Part shown: piece after piece, positions 33,606 to 40,883 of the stretch
How positions within the stretch are numbered: the stretch's first letter is position 1
Layout of the letters: each line of letters opens with the position of its first letter
NCBI GenBank assembly: GCA_902767785.1
Contig: CACXIR010000018.1
Location: forward strand, 1-40,883
Source: Fibrobacter succinogenes
Lineage (GTDB): Bacteria > Fibrobacterota > Fibrobacteria > Fibrobacterales > Fibrobacteraceae
Direction of reading: 5' to 3'
DNA: 40,883 nt
Notes under the pieces: model-generated
The model's input: only the letters and a program-made list of their open reading frames with translations
Database searches by the model: none
What the model was told of the DNA's origin: nothing
Translations under genes and position numbers: made by a program

Positions 33606-36455
33606 ATGCCTGAAAAAACTTTACTGCTCCTTGATTCTTACGCCCTTGCGTTCCGCATGTTTTACGCCTATAGCCAGAACCCTCTGGTGAACAGCAAGGG
33701 CGAAGACGTTTCCATGATGCATGGCTATTGGGGTGCGGTACTTCGTATTTTGGCAAAGCACAAGCCTACCCATTTTGCTATTGCCCGGGATGTGGCCCAC
33801 ACCAAGACTTTCAGGCACGAACTTTATCCGGACTACAAGGCCAATCGTGGCCCCATGCCCGAAGAAATGGCCGCCCAGATGCCCCTTTTGGGCGAAAGCC
33901 TAGACGCCAGCGGGATTCCCCTGCTTTCGGAGCCGGGTTACGAGGCCGACGACGTGATGGCCAGCGTGGCTACCGCCGCAGTAGAGGCTGGCTTTGACCA
34001 TGTGGTGATCCTTTCCAAGGACAAGGACATGTCGCAGATAGTAAGCGACAAAATCCACTTGTTCCATTTGACTAAGGGAGCCGACGGTATTGACTTTGGC
34101 CCGGCCCAGGTGGTAGAAAAGTACGGGCTTCCGCCAGAAAAAATTCGGGATTACCTGGCGCTCATGGGCGATGCCAGCGATAACGTTCCTGGCGTCCCGA
34201 AGGTTGGCCCCAAAACGGCCATCCAGCTTTTGACAGACTATGGCGACATGGACAACCTTTACGCCAACTTGGACAAGATTACCAAGAAAGGGCTTCATGA
34301 CAATCTGGAGCAGAACCGCGAAAAGGCTTTCCTCAGTCGGGAACTGGTGACGCTCCAAACCAAGCGTGCCTTTAGCGGGAACCTTGACGCCCTGGAGTAC
34401 AACGGAATCCACGTGGATACGCTGGCGGGTATTTTCAAGGATCACGAAATCAACAGCCTGCTCCGCTTGCTGGAAAACGTTCCCGGCAAGGCGGGCTTTG
34501 TGCGGAACGAGGATGGCCTTGGCGATACAGCTGTTTCCGATGCCGCTTCGGGCGTGGAAATGGCGGATTTTCCGGCGACTGCTCCTAAGGACATCCTTCC
34601 CGAATACATCTGCGTGGATAACGAGAAGAAATTCGAACAGATGAAGGCGGAATTTGCGGCGGCCTCTGAAATTGGGGTGGATACGGAAACCGATGGGCTG
34701 GATTCCATGACCTGCAAACTGGTGGGACTGTGCCTGGCCGCGGCAAACCAGGAAGGCTCCGTCACCAAGGGCTATTACATTCCTCTCGGCCATACTGACG
34801 ACATTGGGTTCCCGCTGGGGAATTTTGACGAGGCGGCCGTGCGGAAGTGGTTCCTCGCTTTCTGGGACGAATCCTGCGAAGTGGTGGAAAGCAAGCCCCG
34901 CCGCTCCCTCGTATTCCACAATGCCAAATTCGACTTGCATGTACTGGCCCGCAACCTAGGGCTAACTCTGGAACAAATTGGTGCAGCACAAATCGTGGAT
35001 ACCCTCATTGCCGCCTGGATGCTTTCTCCGGGACAGACGGGCCTTGGCTTGGACAACCAGGTGATGCAACGTTTGCAGCACGAGATGATTCCCATCGGGA
35101 ATCTGATTGGTCGCGGCAAGAACCAGATTACCTTCAATCGCGTTCCCGTGAAGGCCGCTGCAGAATACGGTGCCGAAGATGCGGTCTATACGCTGCGTCT
35201 CTGGACACCGTTGCAAAAAGAACTGCAGAAGATGGACTACGAGAAGTTCTTCTTCAATCAGGAAATGCCTCTGCTCAAGGTGCTGTACCAGATGGAAGGG
35301 GTTGGGGCCTTTGTGGATACGGCTGCCCTCAAGAGCCTGGAAGTGGAACTGGAACGGCGCATCCAGAACCTGGAAAAAGAAATCTGCGACATGGCGGGAC
35401 TGGAGTTCAACATTGGTAGCCCCAAGCAGTTGGGGGAGGTGCTGTTCGATACCCTTGGGCTTCCGCAAATCAAGAAACGCAGTACCGATGCCGCCGTGCT
35501 GGAAGAATTGAGCGAAAAGGCTCCCCACCCCATCGTGTTCGCCATCATCGAGTACCGGGAACTGAAAAAGATGCAGAGCACCTATATCACGGTGCTGCCT
35601 ACGCTGGTGAATCGGGAGACCAAGCGGATCCATACCAGCTTTATCCAGTGGGGCACGGCAACGGGCCGACTCTCCAGCCGGGATCCCAACTTGCAGAACA
35701 TTCCTGTGAGGAGTGACTTGGGCAAAAAGATTCGTGCCGCATTCGTACCCCAGGACGAGAACAACGTGATTCTTGCGGTAGACTACTCCCAGATAGAACT
35801 CCGCATGTTGGCACATTTGAGCGGGGACGAGGCCCTCATAGAGTCTTACAAAGAGGGAATTGACATTCATGCCCGCACGGCGGCGGCCATATACGGCATC
35901 AATCTGGATGGCGTTACCGCGGACATGCGCCGGGACGCCAAGGTGGTGAACTTTGGTGTGCTTTACGGCATGACGGCCTTCCGCCTTTCACGGGATTTGA
36001 AAATCCCCATGTCTCAGGCCAAGGACTTTATTGACGGCTACTTTGGGATGTACCGCGGTGTCCAAAAATTTATTGACGACACCAAGGCTGCCGCCCATAG
36101 GGACGGTTACGTGGAGACCATTTCGGGCCGCCGCCGCTATATTGCGGGTATAGATAGTTCCGACCGCATGGAAAGCCAGATGGCGGAACGTATGGCGGTA
36201 AACACCCCGGTGCAGGGGAGCGCCGCTGACCTCATCAAGATTGCCATGATACGTATCCAAGACCGCATCAACAGGGAAAAATTGCCCCTGAAGATGATGC
36301 TCCAGGTTCACGATGAACTGGTCTTCGAGTGTCCCAAGGACCGCCTGGAAGAGCTGTCTGCCATGGTCAAGGCTGAGATGGAGGGGGCTATGGAACTGAA
36401 AGTGCCCCTGGTTGCAAGCGTTGGCTACGGGAAAAACTGGCTAGAGGCGCATTAA
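33606..36455 (+). CDS. polA: DNA polymerase I
   Basis: 949 aa, with all three domains. The 5' nuclease (1-290) shows LLLLDSYALAFRMFYAY, GYEADDVMAS and LMGDASDNVPGVPKVGPKTA. The 3'-5' exonuclease (about 325-530) keeps motif I VDTETDGLDS, LVFHNAKFDLHVLARN and AEYGAEDAVYT, so proofreading is probably active. The polymerase domain (about 560-949) has DYSQIELRMLAHLSGD (motif A), RRDAKVVNFGVLYGM (motif B) and QVHDELVFEC (motif C). It fills gaps and removes RNA primers. The start ATG 33606 is 20 nt after the previous stop. The C-terminus ends normally at GYGKNWLEAH. Confidence 0.97.
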   Translation: MPEKTLLLLDSYALAFRMFYAYSQNPLVNSKGEDVSMMHGYWGAVLRILAKHKPTHFAIARDVAHTKTFRHELYPDYKANRGPMPEEMAAQMPLLGESLDASGIPLLSEPGYEADDVMASVATAAVEAGFDHVVILSKDKDMSQIVSDKIHLFHLTKGADGIDFGPAQVVEKYGLPPEKIRDYLALMGDASDNVPGVPKVGPKTAIQLLTDYGDMDNLYANLDKITKKGLHDNLEQNREKAFLSRELVTLQTKRAFSGNLDALEYNGIHVDTLAGIFKDHEINSLLRLLENVPGKAGFVRNEDGLGDTAVSDAASGVEMADFPATAPKDILPEYICVDNEKKFEQMKAEFAAASEIGVDTETDGLDSMTCKLVGLCLAAANQEGSVTKGYYIPLGHTDDIGFPLGNFDEAAVRKWFLAFWDESCEVVESKPRRSLVFHNAKFDLHVLARNLGLTLEQIGAAQIVDTLIAAWMLSPGQTGLGLDNQVMQRLQHEMIPIGNLIGRGKNQITFNRVPVKAAAEYGAEDAVYTLRLWTPLQKELQKMDYEKFFFNQEMPLLKVLYQMEGVGAFVDTAALKSLEVELERRIQNLEKEICDMAGLEFNIGSPKQLGEVLFDTLGLPQIKKRSTDAAVLEELSEKAPHPIVFAIIEYRELKKMQSTYITVLPTLVNRETKRIHTSFIQWGTATGRLSSRDPNLQNIPVRSDLGKKIRAAFVPQDENNVILAVDYSQIELRMLAHLSGDEALIESYKEGIDIHARTAAAIYGINLDGVTADMRRDAKVVNFGVLYGMTAFRLSRDLKIPMSQAKDFIDGYFGMYRGVQKFIDDTKAAAHRDGYVETISGRRRYIAGIDSSDRMESQMAERMAVNTPVQGSAADLIKIAMIRIQDRINREKLPLKMMLQVHDELVFECPKDRLEELSAMVKAEMEGAMELKVPLVASVGYGKNWLEAH

Positions 36456-36574
36456 AGACCGTTCGCACTAGAATTCGGCAAACAGGAGCAGGGCTGGCGC
36501 TCACTTTCGCCTTCATAGCCAGTTTGCACTTGGCTATTCCGGCTCACGAGAGACCGTTCGCGCTCGTTTTTATA
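36456..36574. repeat. Intergenic stretch with direct repeat gagaccgttcgc/agaccgttcgc
   Basis: The gap after polA contains agaccgttcgcactagaatt (about 36457) and agaccgttcgcgctcgttttt-like sequence (about 36551), plus agcca (36519 area)/tggct small inverted arms. A weak cgag/ctcg stem with a T-run may end polA transcripts. Nothing coding. Confidence 0.45.
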
Positions 36575-36582
36575 TATATTTT
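36575..36582 (+). promoter_or_regulatory. Possible -7 box TATATTTT for the small lipoprotein
   Basis: In an AT-rich run 18 nt before ATG 36601, which also has aaggagcgg as Shine-Dalgarno. Confidence 0.35.
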
Positions 36583-36600
36583 TTTGAAAAAGGAGCGGTT

Positions 36601-37197
36601 ATGCGACTTGGAAAATTTTATAGTCTGTTTGCGGGGGCTTTCCTTTTGGCATTTTTGGCTGCCTGCACAAATACCGTATCTTCCTCGGATTCAAGCCAGC
36701 TGAATAGTACAGATAAAGTTACTAGGTATTACACCGAAAATACGGACACTTCTCAAACCGCTACTGCGAGTTCCTCTTCTATGGCAGATTCCTCTGTAGT
36801 GGAAAGCAGTTCTTCAGAAGTAGTGGTCGATTTTGGGGATTCTAAAATCAAGGTGGATGGCAGCGGTATTGCCATTATCACGAAGACATATCTTGAATCT
36901 GTAGAAAGATCGGTGAAACTGGAGCTGGATGACTTGAAAGAAGAGCTGGACGACAACCGCAATCCCCCTGGTTTTGTCGAAAGCAAGGGGACTGTGTTCG
37001 CTGTCGATGACCTTGACTTTTCCAAGAACAGTTATTACTGTTTTACCGATGCCGATGAATGGATGGCGATTACCAAGGAAAAGTTGTTGGAAACCAAGCT
37101 GCCTTTCTTGTGGGACATGGCTTACTATGAATATCGCGACCGCTATTCTCTGAGTTTTGAAGATGTTTGCGCGTCGATTTTTGTGAAGAGCAACTAA
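36601..37197 (+). CDS. Small lipoprotein with Ser-rich linker, hypothetical
   Basis: 198 aa. Signal peptide with lipobox FLAAC (C22), then a Ser/Thr-rich linker (about 26-72, with ASSSSMADSS and ESSSSE), then a folded acidic part with a helix SVERSVKLELDDLKEELDD and a segment YYCFTDADEWMAITKEKLLE. I do not recognise a family. The C-terminal portion has two Cys (about 140 and 190) that could pair outside the cytoplasm. It has a strong Shine-Dalgarno. It converges with the acyltransferase gene, 7 nt between stops, with a small caacta/tagttg hairpin across both stop codons. Confidence 0.75.
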   Translation: MRLGKFYSLFAGAFLLAFLAACTNTVSSSDSSQLNSTDKVTRYYTENTDTSQTATASSSSMADSSVVESSSSEVVVDFGDSKIKVDGSGIAIITKTYLESVERSVKLELDDLKEELDDNRNPPGFVESKGTVFAVDDLDFSKNSYYCFTDADEWMAITKEKLLETKLPFLWDMAYYEYRDRYSLSFEDVCASIFVKSN

Positions 37198-37204
37198 TCT
37201 TTCG

Positions 37205-38251
37205 CTAGTTGGATTTAACTTTGAACACGTCCTTTTGGGCGGTTACATGGGGCATGAACTTCTTCATTAAAGGAATGAGTCCCAGGTATAAAAGCATGGT
37301 CACGACAAACACGAAGGCAAGGCTTGCGTTCTTTGACCAGTGAATGTGACATTCCCATAAAATTTTGATGATGGCCCACTGCACCCAGCCGTGGGTCACG
37401 AGAATCATGATGGAGTATCGCCCGAAGTAAGACACTAGGGGAATCTTCTTGATGGCCTTGGACAAAAGGAGTATGCCCAGTGCTCCGGATAGTCCGCAAA
37501 GGTAAGTGCTCCAGAAGGGCAACTGGAAATGGTTTTGCACATAGCTTACCGTTGAGTCCGACAGTAGGTACACCAGGCCAAAGCCCAGGAGGGCCAAGGG
37601 AATGTTCAGCTTGTCCAACTTGTTCGGTTTCAGTAGTGCAGTATAGCGGAAGGCAAAATGCCCGGCACAGAAATAGGGGATGGCTGTCATGGCGGTGTCC
37701 ATGAACATGGGCAGGTTGATGCCTTTCCGCCCGAGGAAAAATCCCAGGCCGCCAACGGCCAATGACAGGACTACAAGCCCTGCGTTGGAAAATTTCGGTG
37801 GGAGCTGCTTTGCCGCAAGGTAAATTCCGTAGAAAATCAGGTTGGTCCAGAAAAGCCCCAGCAAGAACCAGATAGGAAAGTTTGGAAAATATTCCTGCCA
37901 AATGAAGGAATACCACACGCTACAGCCGGGGCTTGGCCGCAGGTGGAAGTGGGCGAGGACAAAGGCCAAAATGCAGGAAGTGGATATGTAGAAGAATGTG
38001 AATGGAATCAGCAGTTTGTTTATTTTCCGCAAGCAAAAATCGAAAAAGCCGGCGTAGCTCTTGAAGAACAGCCCTGACAGAAAGAAGTACAAGGGCATGC
38101 GGAAGGTAGAAAGGGGCAATTTCAGCGGGTAGGTGTCAAGTCCCCAGGTAGAGGCCACGTGATGCCAGACTACCAGCATGATGCACAGGCCCTTGGCCAG
38201 GTCTACAAAGGCGTAACGGGGTTTTTCAGGTGTCTGGTTTGGGTTTGGCAT
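37205..38251 (-). CDS. Acyltransferase family 3 membrane protein
   Basis: 348 aa with about ten hydrophobic segments. It starts YAFVDLAKGLCIMLVVWHHVAS, the typical first helix of Acyl_transf_3 proteins with the catalytic-type His of the LVVWHH segment, followed by RMPLYFFLSGLFF. Such proteins O-acylate (often acetylate) sugars of surface polysaccharides or other envelope molecules; the target is unknown. It lies 10 nt after the alpha/beta hydrolase gene on the same strand, so the two form an operon. Confidence 0.9.
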   Translation of the reverse strand: MPNPNQTPEKPRYAFVDLAKGLCIMLVVWHHVASTWGLDTYPLKLPLSTFRMPLYFFLSGLFFKSYAGFFDFCLRKINKLLIPFTFFYISTSCILAFVLAHFHLRPSPGCSVWYSFIWQEYFPNFPIWFLLGLFWTNLIFYGIYLAAKQLPPKFSNAGLVVLSLAVGGLGFFLGRKGINLPMFMDTAMTAIPYFCAGHFAFRYTALLKPNKLDKLNIPLALLGFGLVYLLSDSTVSYVQNHFQLPFWSTYLCGLSGALGILLLSKAIKKIPLVSYFGRYSIMILVTHGWVQWAIIKILWECHIHWSKNASLAFVFVVTMLLYLGLIPLMKKFMPHVTAQKDVFKVKSN

Positions 38252-38261
38252 GGCTTGCCGC

Positions 38262-39074
38262 TTACGTTACGCTCAAGAATTCCAGAATCCGGGTCTTGAA
38301 ATCCTTCAGTTCGTCAAAGGCGGCATGGCCATAGCCTTCGTACATCTGGAATTCATGGGGGGTGCCGGCAGCTTTTAGCCGGTCCACAATCTTTTGGGAG
38401 GCCTCGGGCGTCACGACCCTATCGTCGCTGGCGGCAAGGACCAGCGTGGGGCACTTGATTTTTTCGATGACATCGCGGGTGTCCACAAAGTCACAGGCTT
38501 CGGAGAAAATAGCGAAACGGTCCATTTCTTCGGCAGAAACATCCTTGTACATGGCTTGCAACGCCTTGCCGTAACGGGCAGCGAAAGATGCCGAGAAACA
38601 GTCCCGGATAAACGCACTGACAAGCCCCGTACCGTCGTGTTCACGTGCCTTCCTGGTCCATTCGCCAATGACCTTCAACTGCTGGGGTTCCGCCTTGGAG
38701 GTGGAACAACCCAGAACCAGCTTCCATACCAGTTCTGGATAGTTTGCAGCAATATGCTGGGCCACCATGCCCCCCTGGGAAACTCCGTAGAGTGCCGCGT
38801 CGCTTATGCCCAGTGCCTGTAGCACCAGGGCCTGGTCCCGGGCCATGTCTTCCACGGAATAGCCTGGAGCAACATTTTTGCGCCTGTCAAAAAAATAGAG
38901 CGTGTAGTTCGTGGTGAATGCCTTGTAGGGAACCTGCAGGGCATCAGCGGATTTCATGACGCTTTTGATAGCAAGTCCGGGAATGACAACCAGGGGCCTG
39001 GGGCCGTTTCCAAACTGGGCGTACTCCATTTCAAATCCGTCGGTGCAGACGGTATGTACAAGATTTTCGCTCAT
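38262..39074 (-). CDS. Alpha/beta hydrolase
   Basis: 270 aa cytoplasmic alpha/beta-fold hydrolase. The nucleophile elbow is GVSQGG with S99; the acid is D217 or D218 in LAASDDRVV; the base is H250 in GYGHAAFD. The oxyanion region VVIPGLA and the cap region (about 125-190) match the general esterase/lactonase group (MhpC-like); the substrate cannot be read. First gene of a pair with the acyltransferase. ATG 39074 lies 4 nt after a TATCTTTA box, with no Shine-Dalgarno. Confidence 0.9.
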   Translation of the reverse strand: MSENLVHTVCTDGFEMEYAQFGNGPRPLVVIPGLAIKSVMKSADALQVPYKAFTTNYTLYFFDRRKNVAPGYSVEDMARDQALVLQALGISDAALYGVSQGGMVAQHIAANYPELVWKLVLGCSTSKAEPQQLKVIGEWTRKAREHDGTGLVSAFIRDCFSASFAARYGKALQAMYKDVSAEEMDRFAIFSEACDFVDTRDVIEKIKCPTLVLAASDDRVVTPEASQKIVDRLKAAGTPHEFQMYEGYGHAAFDELKDFKTRILEFLSVT

Positions 39075-39078
39075 AGTG

Positions 39079-39109
39079 TAAAGATAGATAGAAAAACGAC
39101 CGCGGTTAA
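39079..39109 (-). promoter_or_regulatory. Putative promoter TTAACC-N17-TATCTTTA of the hydrolase-acyltransferase operon
   Basis: TAnnTTTn box (39079-39086) with TTAACC (4 of 6 to TTGACA) exactly 17 nt upstream (39104-39109), ending 4 nt before ATG 39074. Predicts a leaderless mRNA. It follows the ileS terminator directly. Confidence 0.58.
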
Positions 39110-39116
39110 GTTATAA

Positions 39117-39147
39117 AGAAAAACCCCGCCCCTTAGAAGGGACGGGT
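39117..39147 (-). terminator. Terminator of ileS
   Basis: Minus strand: about 10-bp stem cccgtccctt / aaggggcggg (one T-G wobble, CT loop) followed by gttttt. It lies about 45 nt after the ileS stop. Confidence 0.82.
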
Positions 39148-39191
39148 GATTTGAAATCGTCGCGGATCCTTGCGGAGCCTTGCGTCGATAA

Positions 39192-40883
39192 TTACGCCTT
39201 AACAGTCGTGAATGCGAAAGCCTCGCCGTCGGCGTCGTTGGCTTCGAGGCCATCGGCGGCAGCAGCCCACTTGATGGCGACTGCTTGAGTCTCGCCAGCG
39301 ATATAGGCTTCGTTCTCGGCGACGGCCTGCTTGAACACGTCGCTTGCAGAGAACAGCGTCACTTCGATCTTGTCGGTGATGGCGTAGTTCTGGTCCTTAC
39401 GGCGGTTCTGGATGCGGTTCACGAGTTCGCGGGCCACGCAGGCGCGGCGGAGTTCGTCCGTGATCTTGAGGTCCAGAGCCACGGTGAAGTGCTGGTTGGC
39501 TTCCACGGCCATGCCATCGGCCACGATGCGGTTGAGCATCAAGCAGTCGGCACCGACTTCTCCGAAATCGAACTTGATCGTCTCGCCATTCTGCAGCGCC
39601 TTGATTTCGTCAACCGTGAGGCTATTCAGCTTGGCAGAAATCACCTTCATGTTCTTCGCGAAATCCGGGCCCTTCCCCTTGATGGCGAGGAAGTTCGGCT
39701 TGGCGGAGAGCTGCACGAGTTTCGTCTCGTCTTCCAAGAACTTCATTTCGCGAACGTTGAGTTCTTCGAGAATCAAGTCCTTCATGGTCTCGGCGACGTT
39801 CTTTTCTTCGGTGCCGTGAGCAACCACCGTCATGCTGGCAATCGGCATACGGTTCTTTACGTTGTTCGTAGCGCGAATCACGCGGCCCATTTCAACCATG
39901 CCACGCACCATGGCGATACGTTCCACAAGCTTTTCGTCCATAAGGGACTTGTCGGCGCTGGGGAATTCGCAGAGGTGCACGCTCACCGGGGCGTTGGCGT
40001 CCACTTCGCGAACGAGAATCTGGTAGATTTCTTCGGCGAGGAGCGGGAGGAACGGAGCGAGAATCTTGGAGAAGTCTACGAGCACCTTGTACATGGTAGC
40101 GTAGGCGGCATTCTTGTCGCCATCGTTTTCGCTCTTCCAGAAGCGACGACGGCTGCGGCGCACGTACCAGTTCGTGAGGTCATCGACCGCGGCAATCACG
40201 GCGGGCACCACGTTGTACAGGCGGTAAGCCTTCATTTCCACTTCAACCTTGGCGGCGTCGGCGTTGTGGTTAGAGACAAAGAATGCAACAGCGTTCCAAA
40301 GCGGCAGCATCACCTGCTTCACGATGCCCTTCACGCCTTCTTCGCTGAAGCGGAGGTCTTCGGCCTTCAAAGCGGCGGAGTTGATCATGAACAAGCGAAT
40401 AGCGTCGGCACCCGTGCGTTCGATGAGATCGTTCGGGTCCGGGTAGTTGCGCTTGGACTTACTCATCTTGGAACCGTCTTCGGCCAAGATAATACCGTTC
40501 ACAATCACGTTCTTGAATGCGGGCTTCTGGAACAGAGCGTTAGAAAGCACCGTCAGCGTGTAGAACCAACCGCGGGTCTGGTCGAGGCCTTCGGCGATGA
40601 AGTCTGCCGGGAAGCTGCGTTCCACCAGCTCCTTATTTTCGAACGGGTAATGGCGGCTAGCATACGGCATAGAACCGGATTCAAACCAGCAGTCGAAAAC
40701 TTCCGGCGTGCGGCGGTAAACCTTGCCATTCTTTTCAATCGTGAGCTTATCGACAAAGTGCTTGTGCAAGTCATCGAGCTTCACGCCGGTGAGCTGCTGC
40801 AATTCTTCAATGCTGCCCACGGCAATCATGTCGCCGTCGTCAGAGAGCCACACCGGAATCGGCGTACCCCAGAAACGGTTACG
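39192..40883 (-). CDS. ileS: Isoleucyl-tRNA synthetase, C-terminal 563 residues (type-2-like)
   Basis: The 5' end lies beyond the window; the visible part begins RNRFWGTPIPVW and runs to the stop. Seen: the second half of the catalytic domain with WFESGSMPYASRHYPF, GLDQTRGWFYTL and KMSKSKRN (ATP binding), then the anticodon-binding helical domain (NWYVRRSRRRFW). NRFWGTPIPVW and the lack of a C-terminal zinc finger point to the eukaryote-like type 2 IleS rather than the Escherichia coli type. Type 2 enzymes are typically less sensitive to mupirocin. It charges tRNA-Ile. It has its own terminator. Confidence 0.95.
   Translation of the reverse strand, partial: RNRFWGTPIPVWLSDDGDMIAVGSIEELQQLTGVKLDDLHKHFVDKLTIEKNGKVYRRTPEVFDCWFESGSMPYASRHYPFENKELVERSFPADFIAEGLDQTRGWFYTLTVLSNALFQKPAFKNVIVNGIILAEDGSKMSKSKRNYPDPNDLIERTGADAIRLFMINSAALKAEDLRFSEEGVKGIVKQVMLPLWNAVAFFVSNHNADAAKVEVEMKAYRLYNVVPAVIAAVDDLTNWYVRRSRRRFWKSENDGDKNAAYATMYKVLVDFSKILAPFLPLLAEEIYQILVREVDANAPVSVHLCEFPSADKSLMDEKLVERIAMVRGMVEMGRVIRATNNVKNRMPIASMTVVAHGTEEKNVAETMKDLILEELNVREMKFLEDETKLVQLSAKPNFLAIKGKGPDFAKNMKVISAKLNSLTVDEIKALQNGETIKFDFGEVGADCLMLNRIVADGMAVEANQHFTVALDLKITDELRRACVARELVNRIQNRRKDQNYAITDKIEVTLFSASDVFKQAVAENEAYIAGETQAVAIKWAAAADGLEANDADGEAFAFTTVKA

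Noticed and set aside
36456..36600. A CRISPR-like repeat after polA
   Set aside because: Only two copies of a short direct repeat with unequal flanks and no regular spacers.

Overview
The window looks like about 41 kb of chromosome from a member of the Fibrobacterota, most likely Fibrobacter or a close relative. This is inferred from three things: lipoproteins with Ser-rich linkers after the lipobox, a fused SecD-SecF protein, and a short primary-type sigma factor paired with promoter boxes that resemble the Bacteroidetes -7 element TAnnTTTG. I see no insertion sequence, prophage, CRISPR array or integrase. The DNA is mostly housekeeping and densely coding, and no gap between genes reaches 300 bases.

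Layout. 1-3482: an alpha-glucan locus with a truncated GH57-type gene diverging from malQ (GH77), followed by a GH13 protein that appears to lack conserved region IV. 3602-7352: secDF and a CorA-type transporter. 7354-13260, minus strand: a tight five-gene run ctpA - mlaE - dciA - gyrB - polyprenyl diphosphate synthase. 13374-15606: a sigma-70 factor diverging from an orphan LytS-type histidine kinase. 15713-18414: an XPB-type helicase and tRNA-Thr(CGT) on the minus strand, diverging from a YfgM-like TPR protein. 18537-22555, minus: a GT-C membrane glycosyltransferase with a C-terminal NPCBM-like domain, a GT2 glycosyltransferase and gmk. 22641-28048: transketolase, a MacA-like adaptor, a CDF metal transporter and a Gfo/Idh/MocA oxidoreductase. 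28055-31673: a lipoprotein and a frameshifted glycogen phosphorylase. 31925-37197: a histidine-phosphatase lipoprotein coupled to an NAD(P)-binding protein, polA and another lipoprotein. 37205-40883, minus: an acyltransferase, an alpha/beta hydrolase and the 3' part of a type-2-like ileS.

Main observations. (1) A TAnnTTTn box recurs upstream of most transcription units; the clearest copies have a TTGACA-like -35 exactly 17 nt away. (2) In about eight genes the box ends only 4-7 nt before the start codon, with no Shine-Dalgarno, which predicts leaderless mRNAs. (3) glgP carries what looks like an 8-bp deletion between tandem GAAGAAGT copies. (4) The GH13 protein has lost the segment carrying the third catalytic carboxylate. 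(5) A GT-C glycosyltransferase is fused to an NPCBM-like module. Items 3 and 4, with malQ and the GH57 gene, all concern glycogen/maltodextrin metabolism, so storage-glucan turnover may be changed in this strain, unless these are sequence errors.
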